A stretch of DNA of 64,000 nt from Blastococcus sp. VKM Ac-2987. GTDB taxonomy: Bacteria; Actinomycetota; Actinomycetes; Mycobacteriales; Geodermatophilaceae. The stretch is from positions 1,116,001 to 1,180,000 of the forward strand of contig NZ_JAPVBG010000003.1 in assembly GCF_026967805.1 (NCBI RefSeq), written 5' to 3'. The notes below the pieces were generated by a model. The model was not told the origin of the DNA and did not search any database. It saw only the letters and a program-made list of their open reading frames with translations. Positions 26,344 to 36,477 of this stretch are shown one piece after another. The stretch's first letter is position 1, and each line of letters opens with the position of its first letter. A program made the position numbers and the translations under genes.

Positions 26344-26937
26344 CTACTCCCCCGCCGCCGCCCGGGCGGTCTGCTCCAGCCGGTCCCGGTACGCCCGCCA
26401 CCACCGGTCGTCGCGCTCGGGCAGGTTGTCGCCGACCCACTGGTTGCCCACCGAGCCGTCGACCAGCTCCCGGACGATGTCGGCGTGGCCGGCGTGCCGG
26501 TGGGTCTCGCCGATCACGTGCACCAGCACCCGGTGCAGGGTGACCTCCTCCCCGCCCTGCCCCCACCACGGCACGCGGCCGACGGTGTCCAGCGGCAGCT
26601 CCGCGACGGCCGCGTCGGTCTGCGCCCAGGCGCGGCGGTAGCCGGCGACGACGTCGTCGCGGGGCTCCCGCGCCGTCGCCCACATGTCGGCGTTGTCCTC
26701 CGCGTCGTCGGCGAACCAGGGGTGGTCCAGACCGACCGGGCGGCCGAACGGGACGCTGAAGTAGCCGACCTCCACCAGGGCCAGGTGCTTGACCAGGCCC
26801 AGCAGGTTCGTGCCGGTCGGCGTCAGCGGCCGCCGGACGTCGTACTCCGACAGCCCCTCGGTCTTGAGCAGGACGACGTCCCGCGCCTCCTGGAGGTACT
26901 GCGCGAGATCGGCTCGGCACCCGGCTGCATCGGTCAT
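26344..26937 (-). CDS. DinB family protein (DUF664-like)
   Basis: A 197-aa protein of the DinB/YfiT four-helix-bundle superfamily. The metal-binding histidines are expected in LVKHLALVEVGYF (about residue 52) and HVIGETHRHAGHADIVREL (about residue 150), which together form the three-His site. Members often act as thiol-dependent S-transferases with mycothiol or bacillithiol, and mycothiol is the actinobacterial thiol, but no specific substrate is evident. The start ATG 26937 was chosen by the conserved N-terminus. Confidence 0.88.
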   Translation of the reverse strand: MTDAAGCRADLAQYLQEARDVVLLKTEGLSEYDVRRPLTPTGTNLLGLVKHLALVEVGYFSVPFGRPVGLDHPWFADDAEDNADMWATAREPRDDVVAGYRRAWAQTDAAVAELPLDTVGRVPWWGQGGEEVTLHRVLVHVIGETHRHAGHADIVRELVDGSVGNQWVGDNLPERDDRWWRAYRDRLEQTARAAAGE

Positions 26938-26978
26938 GGCGCCGACCCTGCCACCGACCACCGACACCGCGGGCGCTG

Positions 26979-30032
<3,054 letters not shown>

Positions 30033-30156
30033 TGCTCGGACGGTACCAGCGGGGCCACGGGCTCCTCGACGGGCGCTGTGGGGGCGTTCCTCGCGCTCCC
30101 GGGGCCCTGCAGCGGTCCGGCAGCACGAGGGAGGCTGCCGGAGCGGGCGACTGGGC

Positions 30157-30210
30157 CCGGACAGCGCAGAGCCCCGTCCGCGGATGCGGACGGGGCTCTG
30201 CGCTGTCCGG
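30157..30210 (-). terminator. Perfect 25-bp hairpin after the MerR gene
   Basis: Positions 30157-30181 pair perfectly with 30186-30210 around a 4-nt loop. The base of the stem is 1 nt from the stop codon of the MerR-type regulator at 30212, so the transcript would end right there. The hairpin separates that gene from gcvP, 125 nt downstream. The 25-nt uninterrupted stem is unusually long for an actinobacterial terminator. Confidence 0.85.
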
Positions 30211-30211
30211 T

Positions 30212-30787
30212 CTACGCGGTCGCGGCCCGGCGACGACGGCGCATGGACAGCTCGTCATCCGACGGCACGACCTGGCCGCCGTCGATGCGCTCGGCCGGCA
30301 GCTCGGCGAGCTCGCCGGAGAGCTCGCGCAGCGCGCCGGAGACGGCGATGCCGAAGACGCCCTGGCCACCGGCCAGCAGGTCGACGACCTCCTCGGCGGA
30401 GGTGCACTCGTAGACCGTCGCGCCGTCGGAGAAGAGCGTGACGTTGGCCAGCTCCTTCACCCCGCGCTGGCGGAGGTGGTCGACGGCCTTGCGGATGTTC
30501 TGCAGCGAGACGCCGGTGTCCAGCAGCCGCTTGACGACCTTGAGCACCAGGATGTCGCGGAAGGAGTAGAGCCGCTGGGTGCCCGATCCGGTGGCGCTGC
30601 GCACCGACGGAGAGACCAGGCCGGTGCGGGCCCAGTAGTCCAGCTGGCGGTAGGTGATCCCGGCAGCGGCGCAGGCGGTCGGTCCGCGGTAGCCGACGAG
30701 GTCGGTGTCGACCTCGTCGTACTGCGGCACTCCGACGGCGGCGTCGCTGAACAGCTGACCCTGCGAGCCGTCACTTCGGTCGCTCAC
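30212..30787 (-). CDS. MerR family transcriptional regulator (Rv1830-like)
   Basis: A 191-aa MerR-family protein. The DNA-binding helix-turn-helix is [29 protein letters not shown] (about residues 32-60) with the wing [19 protein letters not shown] and the dimerisation helix [14 protein letters not shown]. The C-terminal half ([16 protein letters not shown]) replaces the usual metal- or drug-binding domain. In mycobacteria the matching gene sits next to the bifunctional nuclease and another MerR gene, and it does here too. Ligand unknown. GTG 30787 gives MSDRSDG; a strong hairpin follows its stop. Confidence 0.88.
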   Translation of the reverse strand: MSDRSDGSQGQLFSDAAVGVPQYDEVDTDLVGYRGPTACAAAGITYRQLDYWARTGLVSPSVRSATGSGTQRLYSFRDILVLKVVKRLLDTGVSLQNIRKAVDHLRQRGVKELANVTLFSDGATVYECTSAEEVVDLLAGGQGVFGIAVSGALRELSGELAELPAERIDGGQVVPSDDELSMRRRRRAATA

Positions 30788-31015
30788 GTCCAGCGTCCTC
30801 CTCAGTCCCGCCACGGCTGCGGCAGGTCGACGGCTTCCGCACCCGTGATCCCAGGTGTCACACCGCTGTTGTTCGCCGACGGTAAGCCGGGCCAGGGGGC
30901 CGGTCAACTGAGCGGGGCGGCGTGTCGCTCTCCTCATCATTTCGAGTGGAGGTTCGGCGGCCACCTGCCGATGCTCCCCGGATGGGCCCGCGACGGGCCG
31001 TCCGGCGCAGCACGG

Positions 31016-31507
31016 TCAGGTGGGGCCGCCCCCCGAGCCGGAGCCGGCGCCGAAGTCCTCGGGCGAGATCTGGTCGAGGAACTCGCGGAACTTCTCCACC
31101 TCGTCCTCCTGCTCGTCGGGGATCTCGATGCCCACCTCGTCGAGGAGGTCGTCGGCACCGAAGATCGGCGCCCCGGTGCGGACGGCCAGGGCCACGGCGT
31201 CCGACGGCCGGGCGCTGACGATGCGGTCGTCGCCGAACACCAGCTCGGCGATGTAGATGCCGTCGCGCATCTCGGTGATGTTGACCGCCTCCAGCTCCGC
31301 GCCCAGCGTGCGGACGACCTCGCGCAGCAGGTCGTGGGTCATGGGACGGGCCGGGCGCACGCCCTGCTGCTCGAAGGCGATCGCCGCAGCCTCCACGGCG
31401 CCGATCCAGATCGGCAGGTAGCGCTCGCCCTGCGTCTCCTTCAGCAGCAGGATCGGCTGGTTGCCGGGCAGTTCGACGCGGACGCCGACGACTCGAAGCT
31501 CCTGCAC
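31016..31507 (-). CDS. Bifunctional nuclease family protein (DUF151)
   Basis: A 163-aa DUF151 protein. The conserved core PILLLKETQGERYLPIWIG and ARPSDAVALAVRTGAPIF match the family, first described as bifunctional nuclease in plants; the bacterial role is poorly known. It lies between two MerR genes in the same order as Rv1828-Rv1829-Rv1830, so regulation by one of them is plausible. The acidic C-terminal tail is probably flexible. Confidence 0.9.
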   Translation of the reverse strand: MQELRVVGVRVELPGNQPILLLKETQGERYLPIWIGAVEAAAIAFEQQGVRPARPMTHDLLREVVRTLGAELEAVNITEMRDGIYIAELVFGDDRIVSARPSDAVALAVRTGAPIFGADDLLDEVGIEIPDEQEDEVEKFREFLDQISPEDFGAGSGSGGGPT

Positions 31508-31622
31508 GGTGCGGCTCCCTCGGCTGCGGCCCGGGTTCGGGCGGGACGGTCTGGTCAGGCGGCCGGTGACTGCTCGGCCCCTCGGACGCGCGCGGGCGGC
31601 GACGGGTCCACGGTACGCCCGC

Positions 31623-32357
31623 TCAGGGGCGCAGGAGTTCCCGCAAGCGCGTCTCGAGCAGGGCCGTGTGCAGCTGCGCGGAGAGCCCCGCGAGCTCCTG
31701 GAGCTTCTCGGTGGCCCGGGTGCGGGCCTCCTCGGACCGGGCCCGCAGGACGGGGGCGACGAGCTGCTCGACGAGCCCGGCCTCCCGCTCCACGGCGCTG
31801 CGGTAGACCCGCAGGTGCCGCGGCTCGATGCCGTGCCGGGCCAGCCCGGCCGCCGCCCGCGCGATCGGCAGGTCCCCCGCCGGGTGCCGGCCGTCGGCGT
31901 CGGTGGTCAGCAGACCGAACTGCACGCAGTCGGCCAGCTGCCCGGGCTCCAGGCCGGCGGCCCGGGCGAACTGCTCGGCGGTCAGCGGGGCCACCGCCCC
32001 CTCCTCCGTGGAGGCGGGGGGCAGCGGCGCCGAGCCGCTGCCGGTGCCGGGCAGCGGCTCACCGCGGTCCAGGGCATCCAGGTGGTCCTTGATCACCCGC
32101 AACGGCAGGTAGTGGTCCCGCTGGGCGGTGAGCACGTACCGCAGCCGGCTGACGTCGGCCCGCGAGAACTTCCGGTAGCCCGACGGCGTGCGCTGCGGGT
32201 GGACGAGGTCCTCGGACTCCAGGTAGCGGATCTTGCTGATCGTCACGTCGGGGAAGTCGTCGCGCAGCACCGCCAGCACCTCACCGATGGTCAGGCGCGG
32301 CGCGTGCTGGTCGCCGGCGTCCCCGAGCGCCGGCTCGCGCTCGGGCACGGCGGTCAC
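31623..32357 (-). CDS. ftsR: MerR family regulator FtsR-like (Rv1828 type)
   Basis: A 244-aa protein with a MerR-type wHTH at its N-terminus (LTIGEVLAVLRDDFPDVTISKIRYLESEDLVHPQRTPSGYRKF, about residues 20-65) and a C-terminal helical domain. It sits directly upstream of garA in the order known for Rv1828, the FtsR regulator that activates ftsZ in corynebacteria. This orthology is inferred from position and domain layout, not from alignment. The start is ambiguous: GTG 32357 has GAGAGG close upstream; an earlier GTG at 32378 is also in frame. Confidence 0.82.
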   Translation of the reverse strand: MTAVPEREPALGDAGDQHAPRLTIGEVLAVLRDDFPDVTISKIRYLESEDLVHPQRTPSGYRKFSRADVSRLRYVLTAQRDHYLPLRVIKDHLDALDRGEPLPGTGSGSAPLPPASTEEGAVAPLTAEQFARAAGLEPGQLADCVQFGLLTTDADGRHPAGDLPIARAAAGLARHGIEPRHLRVYRSAVEREAGLVEQLVAPVLRARSEEARTRATEKLQELAGLSAQLHTALLETRLRELLRP

Positions 32358-32433
32358 GCCCCTCTCTCGCCGGGGCACCGTCGCGGTGTCCCCCGCTGCG
32401 GTCCCCGCAGGCGGGGGACGACCGGTCGGTGCA

Positions 32434-32949
32434 CTAGCGAGCGGCCGGCTCGCCCGTGCGCGGGCCGGTCAGGTACACGAGCCGGAACTTCCCGATCTGC
32501 ACCTCGTCACCACCGGCGAGGTTGGCGACGTCGACCGGCTCCCGGTTGACGTAGGTGCCGTTGAGGCTGCCGACGTCGTGCACCGAGAAGCCACCGCCCT
32601 CGCGGTGGAACTCGACGTGCCGGCGGCTGACCGTGACGTCGTCCAGGAAGATGTCGCTGTCGGGGTGCCGGCCGGCCGTCGTGACGTCCTGGTCGAGCAG
32701 AAAGCGGCTCCCGGCGTTGGGGCCGCGCTTGACCACCAGCAGGGCCGAACCCGCCGGCAGCGACTCGACGGCGCCCGCGTGCGCGTCGGCCGGCTCGGTG
32801 ACCTCGGGCTGGTCGCCGGAGTCCTCACCGCCGACCTTCGGGATCACGCTGGTGGCCTCGCCGATGCGCTCGGGGGACAGCGCCGCACCGCACTGCGCGC
32901 AGAAGCGACTGCCCTCGGGGTTCTCGTGGCCACATCGAGTGCAGTGCAC
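32434..32949 (-). CDS. garA: FHA-domain regulator GarA with N-terminal zinc ribbon
   Basis: A 171-aa protein. Residues 1-25 form a zinc ribbon, CTRCGHENPEGSRFCAQCG, that is absent from M. tuberculosis GarA. The next stretch, GEATSVIP, resembles the GarA phosphorylation motif (T-T-S-V), with one threonine replaced by Ala. The FHA domain covers about residues 85-165, including GRHPDSDIF, SRRHVEFH and GSLNGTYVN. GarA binds and inhibits TCA-cycle and glutamate enzymes and is switched off by PknB/PknG phosphorylation. The start is GTG; 254 nt separate it from gcvH. Confidence 0.93.
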   Translation of the reverse strand: MHCTRCGHENPEGSRFCAQCGAALSPERIGEATSVIPKVGGEDSGDQPEVTEPADAHAGAVESLPAGSALLVVKRGPNAGSRFLLDQDVTTAGRHPDSDIFLDDVTVSRRHVEFHREGGGFSVHDVGSLNGTYVNREPVDVANLAGGDEVQIGKFRLVYLTGPRTGEPAAR

Positions 32950-33160
32950 GTTGCGTCTCCTCCGGTGCGAGGGGCCCGCCGCGGCCCTCGAACGGGCCGC
33001 GAGCGGCCGGCGGACGGTGGGCCGGGTGGCCCGCCGTGGGTCGGCCGCCGCGGGAGCGCGGCGGACCGTGGGTCATGGAACCAGCCGGTCGGCCCGAGGG
33101 TCAACCGGACGTGCAGGGCCGGGGCCGGCGGGCTGCCCCGCTGTTCTGCGCCCCAGCGCG

Positions 33161-33166
33161 ATCATA
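33161..33166 (-). promoter_or_regulatory. Likely -10 element of the garA promoter, inside a dyad
   Basis: TATGAT on the minus strand, embedded in the perfect palindrome GATCA-CTA-TGATC (33160-33172). A CTGACT lies 15 nt upstream as a poor -35. It is the only good -10 in the 254-nt interval between gcvH and garA and would start transcription roughly 205 nt upstream of the garA start codon. The dyad makes an operator here likely; one of the neighbouring MerR-type regulators could bind it. Confidence 0.45.
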
Positions 33167-33203
33167 GTGATCGATGCCAGGAGTCAGCCTCCCGGCGACC
33201 CGG

Positions 33204-33608
33204 TCACGAGCCGTCGACCAGGGCCTGGTAGGCGTCCGCGTCGAGCAGCTGCCCGATGGGGTCGCCGCCCTCCCCCGGCACGGCGATGTCGACCAGCCAG
33301 CCCTCGCCGTAGGGGTCGCCGTTGATGGTCTCGGGCGCGTCGGCGAGGCGCTCGTTCACCGCCGCCACGACCCCGGTGACGGGCGCGTAGACATCGGACA
33401 CCGACTTGGTCGACTCGACCTCGCCGATGGCGGTCCCCGGGCTCACCTCCTGGCCGACCTCGGGGAGCTGCACGAAGACGATGTCCCCCAGCGCGTCCTG
33501 CGCGTGGTCGGTGATGCCGACCCGGACGACGGTCGACGTGCCGTCGGTGCCCTGCACCAGCGCCCACTCGTGCTGGTCGGTGTAGCGGCGGTCGTCGGGG
33601 GTGCTCAT
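33204..33608 (-). CDS. gcvH: Glycine cleavage system H protein
   Basis: A 134-aa lipoyl-carrier protein that shuttles the aminomethyl group between the P-, T- and L-proteins. The lipoylation lysine is in GEVESTKSVSDVYAPVTG at about residue 71. The DQHEW start motif, GITDHAQDALGDIVFVQLP and the NGDPYGEGWL block are all characteristic. ATG 33608 was chosen because MSTPDDRRYTDQHEW is the normal N-terminus; the longer frame adds only low-complexity residues. Confidence 0.97.
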   Translation of the reverse strand: MSTPDDRRYTDQHEWALVQGTDGTSTVVRVGITDHAQDALGDIVFVQLPEVGQEVSPGTAIGEVESTKSVSDVYAPVTGVVAAVNERLADAPETINGDPYGEGWLVDIAVPGEGGDPIGQLLDADAYQALVDGS

Positions 33609-33663
33609 GCGGCGGTCGTCTCCAAGGCTGGTTGGGGCAGGGGCGGTGCGGTCCGCGGCGGGT

Positions 33664-34464
33664 TCAGCCACCGGGCCCGGGCGAAGCGTATTGAGGGCGG
33701 TCCAGGGGCCGCAACGCGTCCACGACGAGGCCGGGCGACTGGGCGATCCGGACGGTGCCGCCGCGGCGCTCGATGCGCTGCACCACCCCGCCCGGGATGT
33801 TCATCGCCGTCTCCATGCCCTGCGGGTCGCCGAGGACCACGAACTCGTACGGCGAGCGCAGCGGCGTGCCGTCGACCCGCAGGTTCCCGGCGGTGCCGGT
33901 GACGGCGGTCGACAGGCCGATGCGGACGTCGTCGACCTGCATGGTCTCCGCCCCCGCCCCGCGCAGCTCCTGGATCACGTCGATGACGTCGGAGACCCGG
34001 ACCTCGCCCGAGGGGTCGTCGATCGCGAGCGTCAGGCCCGGTCCCTGGGCCGGCAGGGTGCCGTTGAGGATCCCGAGGGCCTCGGCGCGCCCTCGCGCAT
34101 CCTCCAGCGCGGTCCCCGTCCGGCTGCCGGAGCCACCGAGCTCGCGCAGGGCCGCCCGCTGCTCGGCGAGCTGGGCCCGCAGCCGCTCCTCGCGGCTGGC
34201 CAGCTCGTCGAGGATCCGGACCAGGTCCTCCTCCCGCGCGCCGGCCAGCATCTGCGCCTCGTCGGAGTTGCGGACCTGCACGGCGAGGGCGAACCCGAGC
34301 AGCATCGTGAGGACGCCGATGAGCGCGGCCGCCACGAGGTTCCGGCGCCTCCGCACCGCGGCGGGAGGCCGGGCCGGCGGACCGGCCGCGCCCCCGTCGG
34401 CCGGCGACGCGCCGGCCGGCGACTGGCCAGGCGGCGGGGTGCCGGGCGGCGGCGCGTCGCTCAT
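33664..34464 (-). CDS. DUF881 family membrane protein (Rv1825-like)
   Basis: A 266-aa protein with a Pro/Gly-rich N-terminus (about 40 residues), one transmembrane segment (LVAAALIGVLTMLLGFALAV, about residues 45-65), a coiled-coil helix and a C-terminal DUF881 domain (GLTLAIDDP and the closing SPYEFVVLGDPQGMETA). DUF881 proteins are envelope proteins of unknown role, often in pairs around the small basic protein, exactly as here. ATG 34464 overlaps the sbp stop as ATGA, so the two are coupled. Confidence 0.88.
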   Translation of the reverse strand: MSDAPPPGTPPPGQSPAGASPADGGAAGPPARPPAAVRRRRNLVAAALIGVLTMLLGFALAVQVRNSDEAQMLAGAREEDLVRILDELASREERLRAQLAEQRAALRELGGSGSRTGTALEDARGRAEALGILNGTLPAQGPGLTLAIDDPSGEVRVSDVIDVIQELRGAGAETMQVDDVRIGLSTAVTGTAGNLRVDGTPLRSPYEFVVLGDPQGMETAMNIPGGVVQRIERRGGTVRIAQSPGLVVDALRPLDRPQYASPGPGG

Positions 34465-34793
34465 GCGCGGAACACGTGCCGCCGGATGGCCGCGGCGTTG
34501 CCGAAGATCCGGATGCCGAGGACGACGACGACCGCCGTGGACAGCTGCGCGCCGACGCCCAGCTGGTCGCCGAGGAAGACGATCAGCCCGGCCACCACCA
34601 CGTTCGACACGAAGGAGATCACGAAGACCTTCGCGTCGAAGATGCCGTCCAGGCGGGCGCGGAAGCCACCGAAGACGGCGTCCAGGGCCGCGACGACGGC
34701 GATCGGCAGGTAGGGCTGGAGCCACAGCGGGACGGTCGGGTCGAAGACGAGACCGAGGAGCACGCCCGCCGCGAGGCCGAGGATCGGGATCAC
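34461..34793 (-). CDS. sbp: Small basic family membrane protein (DUF1290)
   Basis: A 110-aa protein with three hydrophobic segments (LGLAAGVLLGLV, LPIAVVAALDAVFGG and VFVISFVSNVVVAGLIVFLG), matching the Sbp/DUF1290 family that is found between DUF881 genes near pgsA2 in actinobacteria. Its role is unknown, probably in the cell envelope or division. It starts 4 nt after the upstream DUF881 stop and overlaps the next DUF881 gene, so the three proteins are likely made together. Confidence 0.9.
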   Translation of the reverse strand: MIPILGLAAGVLLGLVFDPTVPLWLQPYLPIAVVAALDAVFGGFRARLDGIFDAKVFVISFVSNVVVAGLIVFLGDQLGVGAQLSTAVVVVLGIRIFGNAAAIRRHVFRA

Positions 34794-34797
34794 GGCG

Positions 34798-35688
34798 TCA
34801 GCCTCCGGGGGTCGGATCGGTGCGGCCGGTGCTGACCGGCTCGGCGGCGCGGAGCTCGGGCGGGCCCGCGGCGGGCAGGGACAGCTCCTCCTCCTTGGCG
34901 AAGTCGAATCGCAGCCCCGCGGACGCGGCGAACCGCGCGAGGGACACCACCTCGGGGTTGGCGAGGAAGGCGTTGGCCAGCGCGTCGGGCTCGCCGATGG
35001 CCCGGACCTCGTAGGGGTTGGTGACCGGGCGGAAGTCCACGAGCACCGCCTCGCCGGCGAACCGGATGGCGCTGGTCGGGCCCAGCCGCTGGCCGTTGAT
35101 GCTGATGGCCTCCGCACCGGCCGCCCAGAGGGCGTTCACCACCAGCTGCAGGTCGCCGTCGGCCACCCGCACCTCCTGCGCGTCCCCCGCCGTCCCGCCC
35201 AGCGGGTCGTCGTCGGCGGCGGCCTCCGCGTTGCCCAGCGTGACGAGCAGGCCCGGCCCGGTGACGGGCACGGCGGCGCTGCCCTGCTCGGCCCGCGCGA
35301 GGGCGTCCCGCGCCCGCTGGCCCACCGCGGTGGCGGCGAGCAGCTCGTCGCTGGTCCGGCTGACCTCGGCGCGCAGCGTCTCCAGCTGCGCGGCCAGGTC
35401 GTCGCTGACGGCGGACTCGTCCTGGATGTCGCGGACCAGCGCCTCCCGGATCTCCTGCCGGCCCTGCGCCCGGTCGGCCGCCTGGCCGTAGGTCACCGCG
35501 GCCAGCAGCCCGGCGGCGGCCATCGTGAGCGCGACGATGACCTGGCCGCGGCCGCGCCGGGGCTCCTCGCCCCGGGCCTCGCGTGCGGCGGCGGCCTGCG
35601 CGTACGCGGGGTCGAGGGTCTCGGCGAGGACGTCGTCGAGCAGCGAGGCGCCCAGCGAGCGCACGCCCCCGGGCGGCGTCCGGGTCAC
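34798..35688 (-). CDS. DUF881 family membrane protein (Rv1823-like)
   Basis: A 296-aa protein: N-terminal cytoplasmic helix (SLLDDVLAETLDPAYAQ), one membrane segment (VIVALTMAAAGLLAAVTYG, about residues 57-75), a long coiled-coil (QLETLRAEVSRTSDELLA) and a DUF881 domain ending in NPYEVRAIGEPDALANAF. It is the second DUF881 gene of the block. GTG 35688 overlaps the upstream pgsA stop (GTGA), placing it in the same operon as pgsA, sbp and the other DUF881 gene. Confidence 0.88.
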   Translation of the reverse strand: MTRTPPGGVRSLGASLLDDVLAETLDPAYAQAAAAREARGEEPRRGRGQVIVALTMAAAGLLAAVTYGQAADRAQGRQEIREALVRDIQDESAVSDDLAAQLETLRAEVSRTSDELLAATAVGQRARDALARAEQGSAAVPVTGPGLLVTLGNAEAAADDDPLGGTAGDAQEVRVADGDLQLVVNALWAAGAEAISINGQRLGPTSAIRFAGEAVLVDFRPVTNPYEVRAIGEPDALANAFLANPEVVSLARFAASAGLRFDFAKEEELSLPAAGPPELRAAEPVSTGRTDPTPGG

Positions 35689-36353
35689 CGCCGGCGCCCC
35701 GTGCGTGCCGACCGCTCGGCAGCCAGCAGCCCCACGACCTGGATGACGTAGAAGACGGCGGCGAGCAGGTACAGCGCCGTGCCCCAGATGGTGAGCGCCC
35801 AGGCGAACGGAGCGGCGAGGGTGGCCAGCGTGCCGGCCCCGTCGGCCAGGAGGAGCCCCGGGAAGGCGTAGAGCAGCAGCAGCGTGGCCGCCTTGCCCAG
35901 GTAGTGCACCTGCAGCGGCGGGTAGCCGTGCGCCCGCAGCACCAGCAGCATGACGCCGAGCACCAGCTCGCGGCCGACGAGCAGCGCGACCAGCCACACG
36001 GGCACGACCTCGCGCAGCGCGAGCGCGACCAGGGTGGAGACGATGTAGAGCCGGTCGGCGGCCGGGTCCAGCAGCGCACCCAGCTTGCTGCCCTGGTCCA
36101 GCCACCGGGCGAGCTTCCCGTCCAGCCAGTCGGTGAAGCCGGAGACCATGAGGACGACCACCGCCCAGCCGTCCTCCTCGGGGCCCAGCAGCAGCCAGAG
36201 GAAGAGCGGCACGCCGAGCAGGCGGAGCACCGAGAGCGCGTTCGGCAGGGTCCAGATGCGCTCCGGGAGGTCCTCCCGGTCGCTGACGGCCGGGGTCGGG
36301 GGGCCGGCCCGGGGCACGGGTGCGGCAGCCGACGGCCCGTTCGACGACGTCAC
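35685..36353 (-). CDS. CDP-alcohol phosphatidyltransferase (PgsA2-like)
   Basis: A 222-aa integral membrane phosphatidyltransferase. The catalytic motif D-x2-DG-x2-AR-x8-G-x3-D-x3-D is complete as TDWLDGKLARWLDQG followed by SKLGALLDPAAD (about residues 75-100), surrounded by about five hydrophobic segments. Enzymes of this family make phosphatidylglycerol phosphate or phosphatidylinositol phosphate; the position next to the DUF881/Sbp block matches Rv1822. GTG 36353 has GGAGGGG 3 nt upstream; an earlier GTG (36374) is weaker. Confidence 0.85.
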   Translation of the reverse strand: MTSSNGPSAAAPVPRAGPPTPAVSDREDLPERIWTLPNALSVLRLLGVPLFLWLLLGPEEDGWAVVVLMVSGFTDWLDGKLARWLDQGSKLGALLDPAADRLYIVSTLVALALREVVPVWLVALLVGRELVLGVMLLVLRAHGYPPLQVHYLGKAATLLLLYAFPGLLLADGAGTLATLAAPFAWALTIWGTALYLLAAVFYVIQVVGLLAAERSARTGRRR

Positions 36354-36477
36354 GTTCCCCTCCAGCCCCTGCACCCGACCGTGCCCGAGGCTAGTGTCCC
36401 GGTCCGACGCCCCCGACGGCGGCGCACCGCCGTCCCCGTCCCGGGCCGGCGGGCACCCGCCGGACGGGGTCCCCGCC

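Noticed and set aside
30033-30156. Glycine riboswitch upstream of gcvP
   Set aside because: The conserved core of the riboswitch was looked for and not seen; the interval is GC-rich and unstructured apart from the hairpin near 30157-30210.
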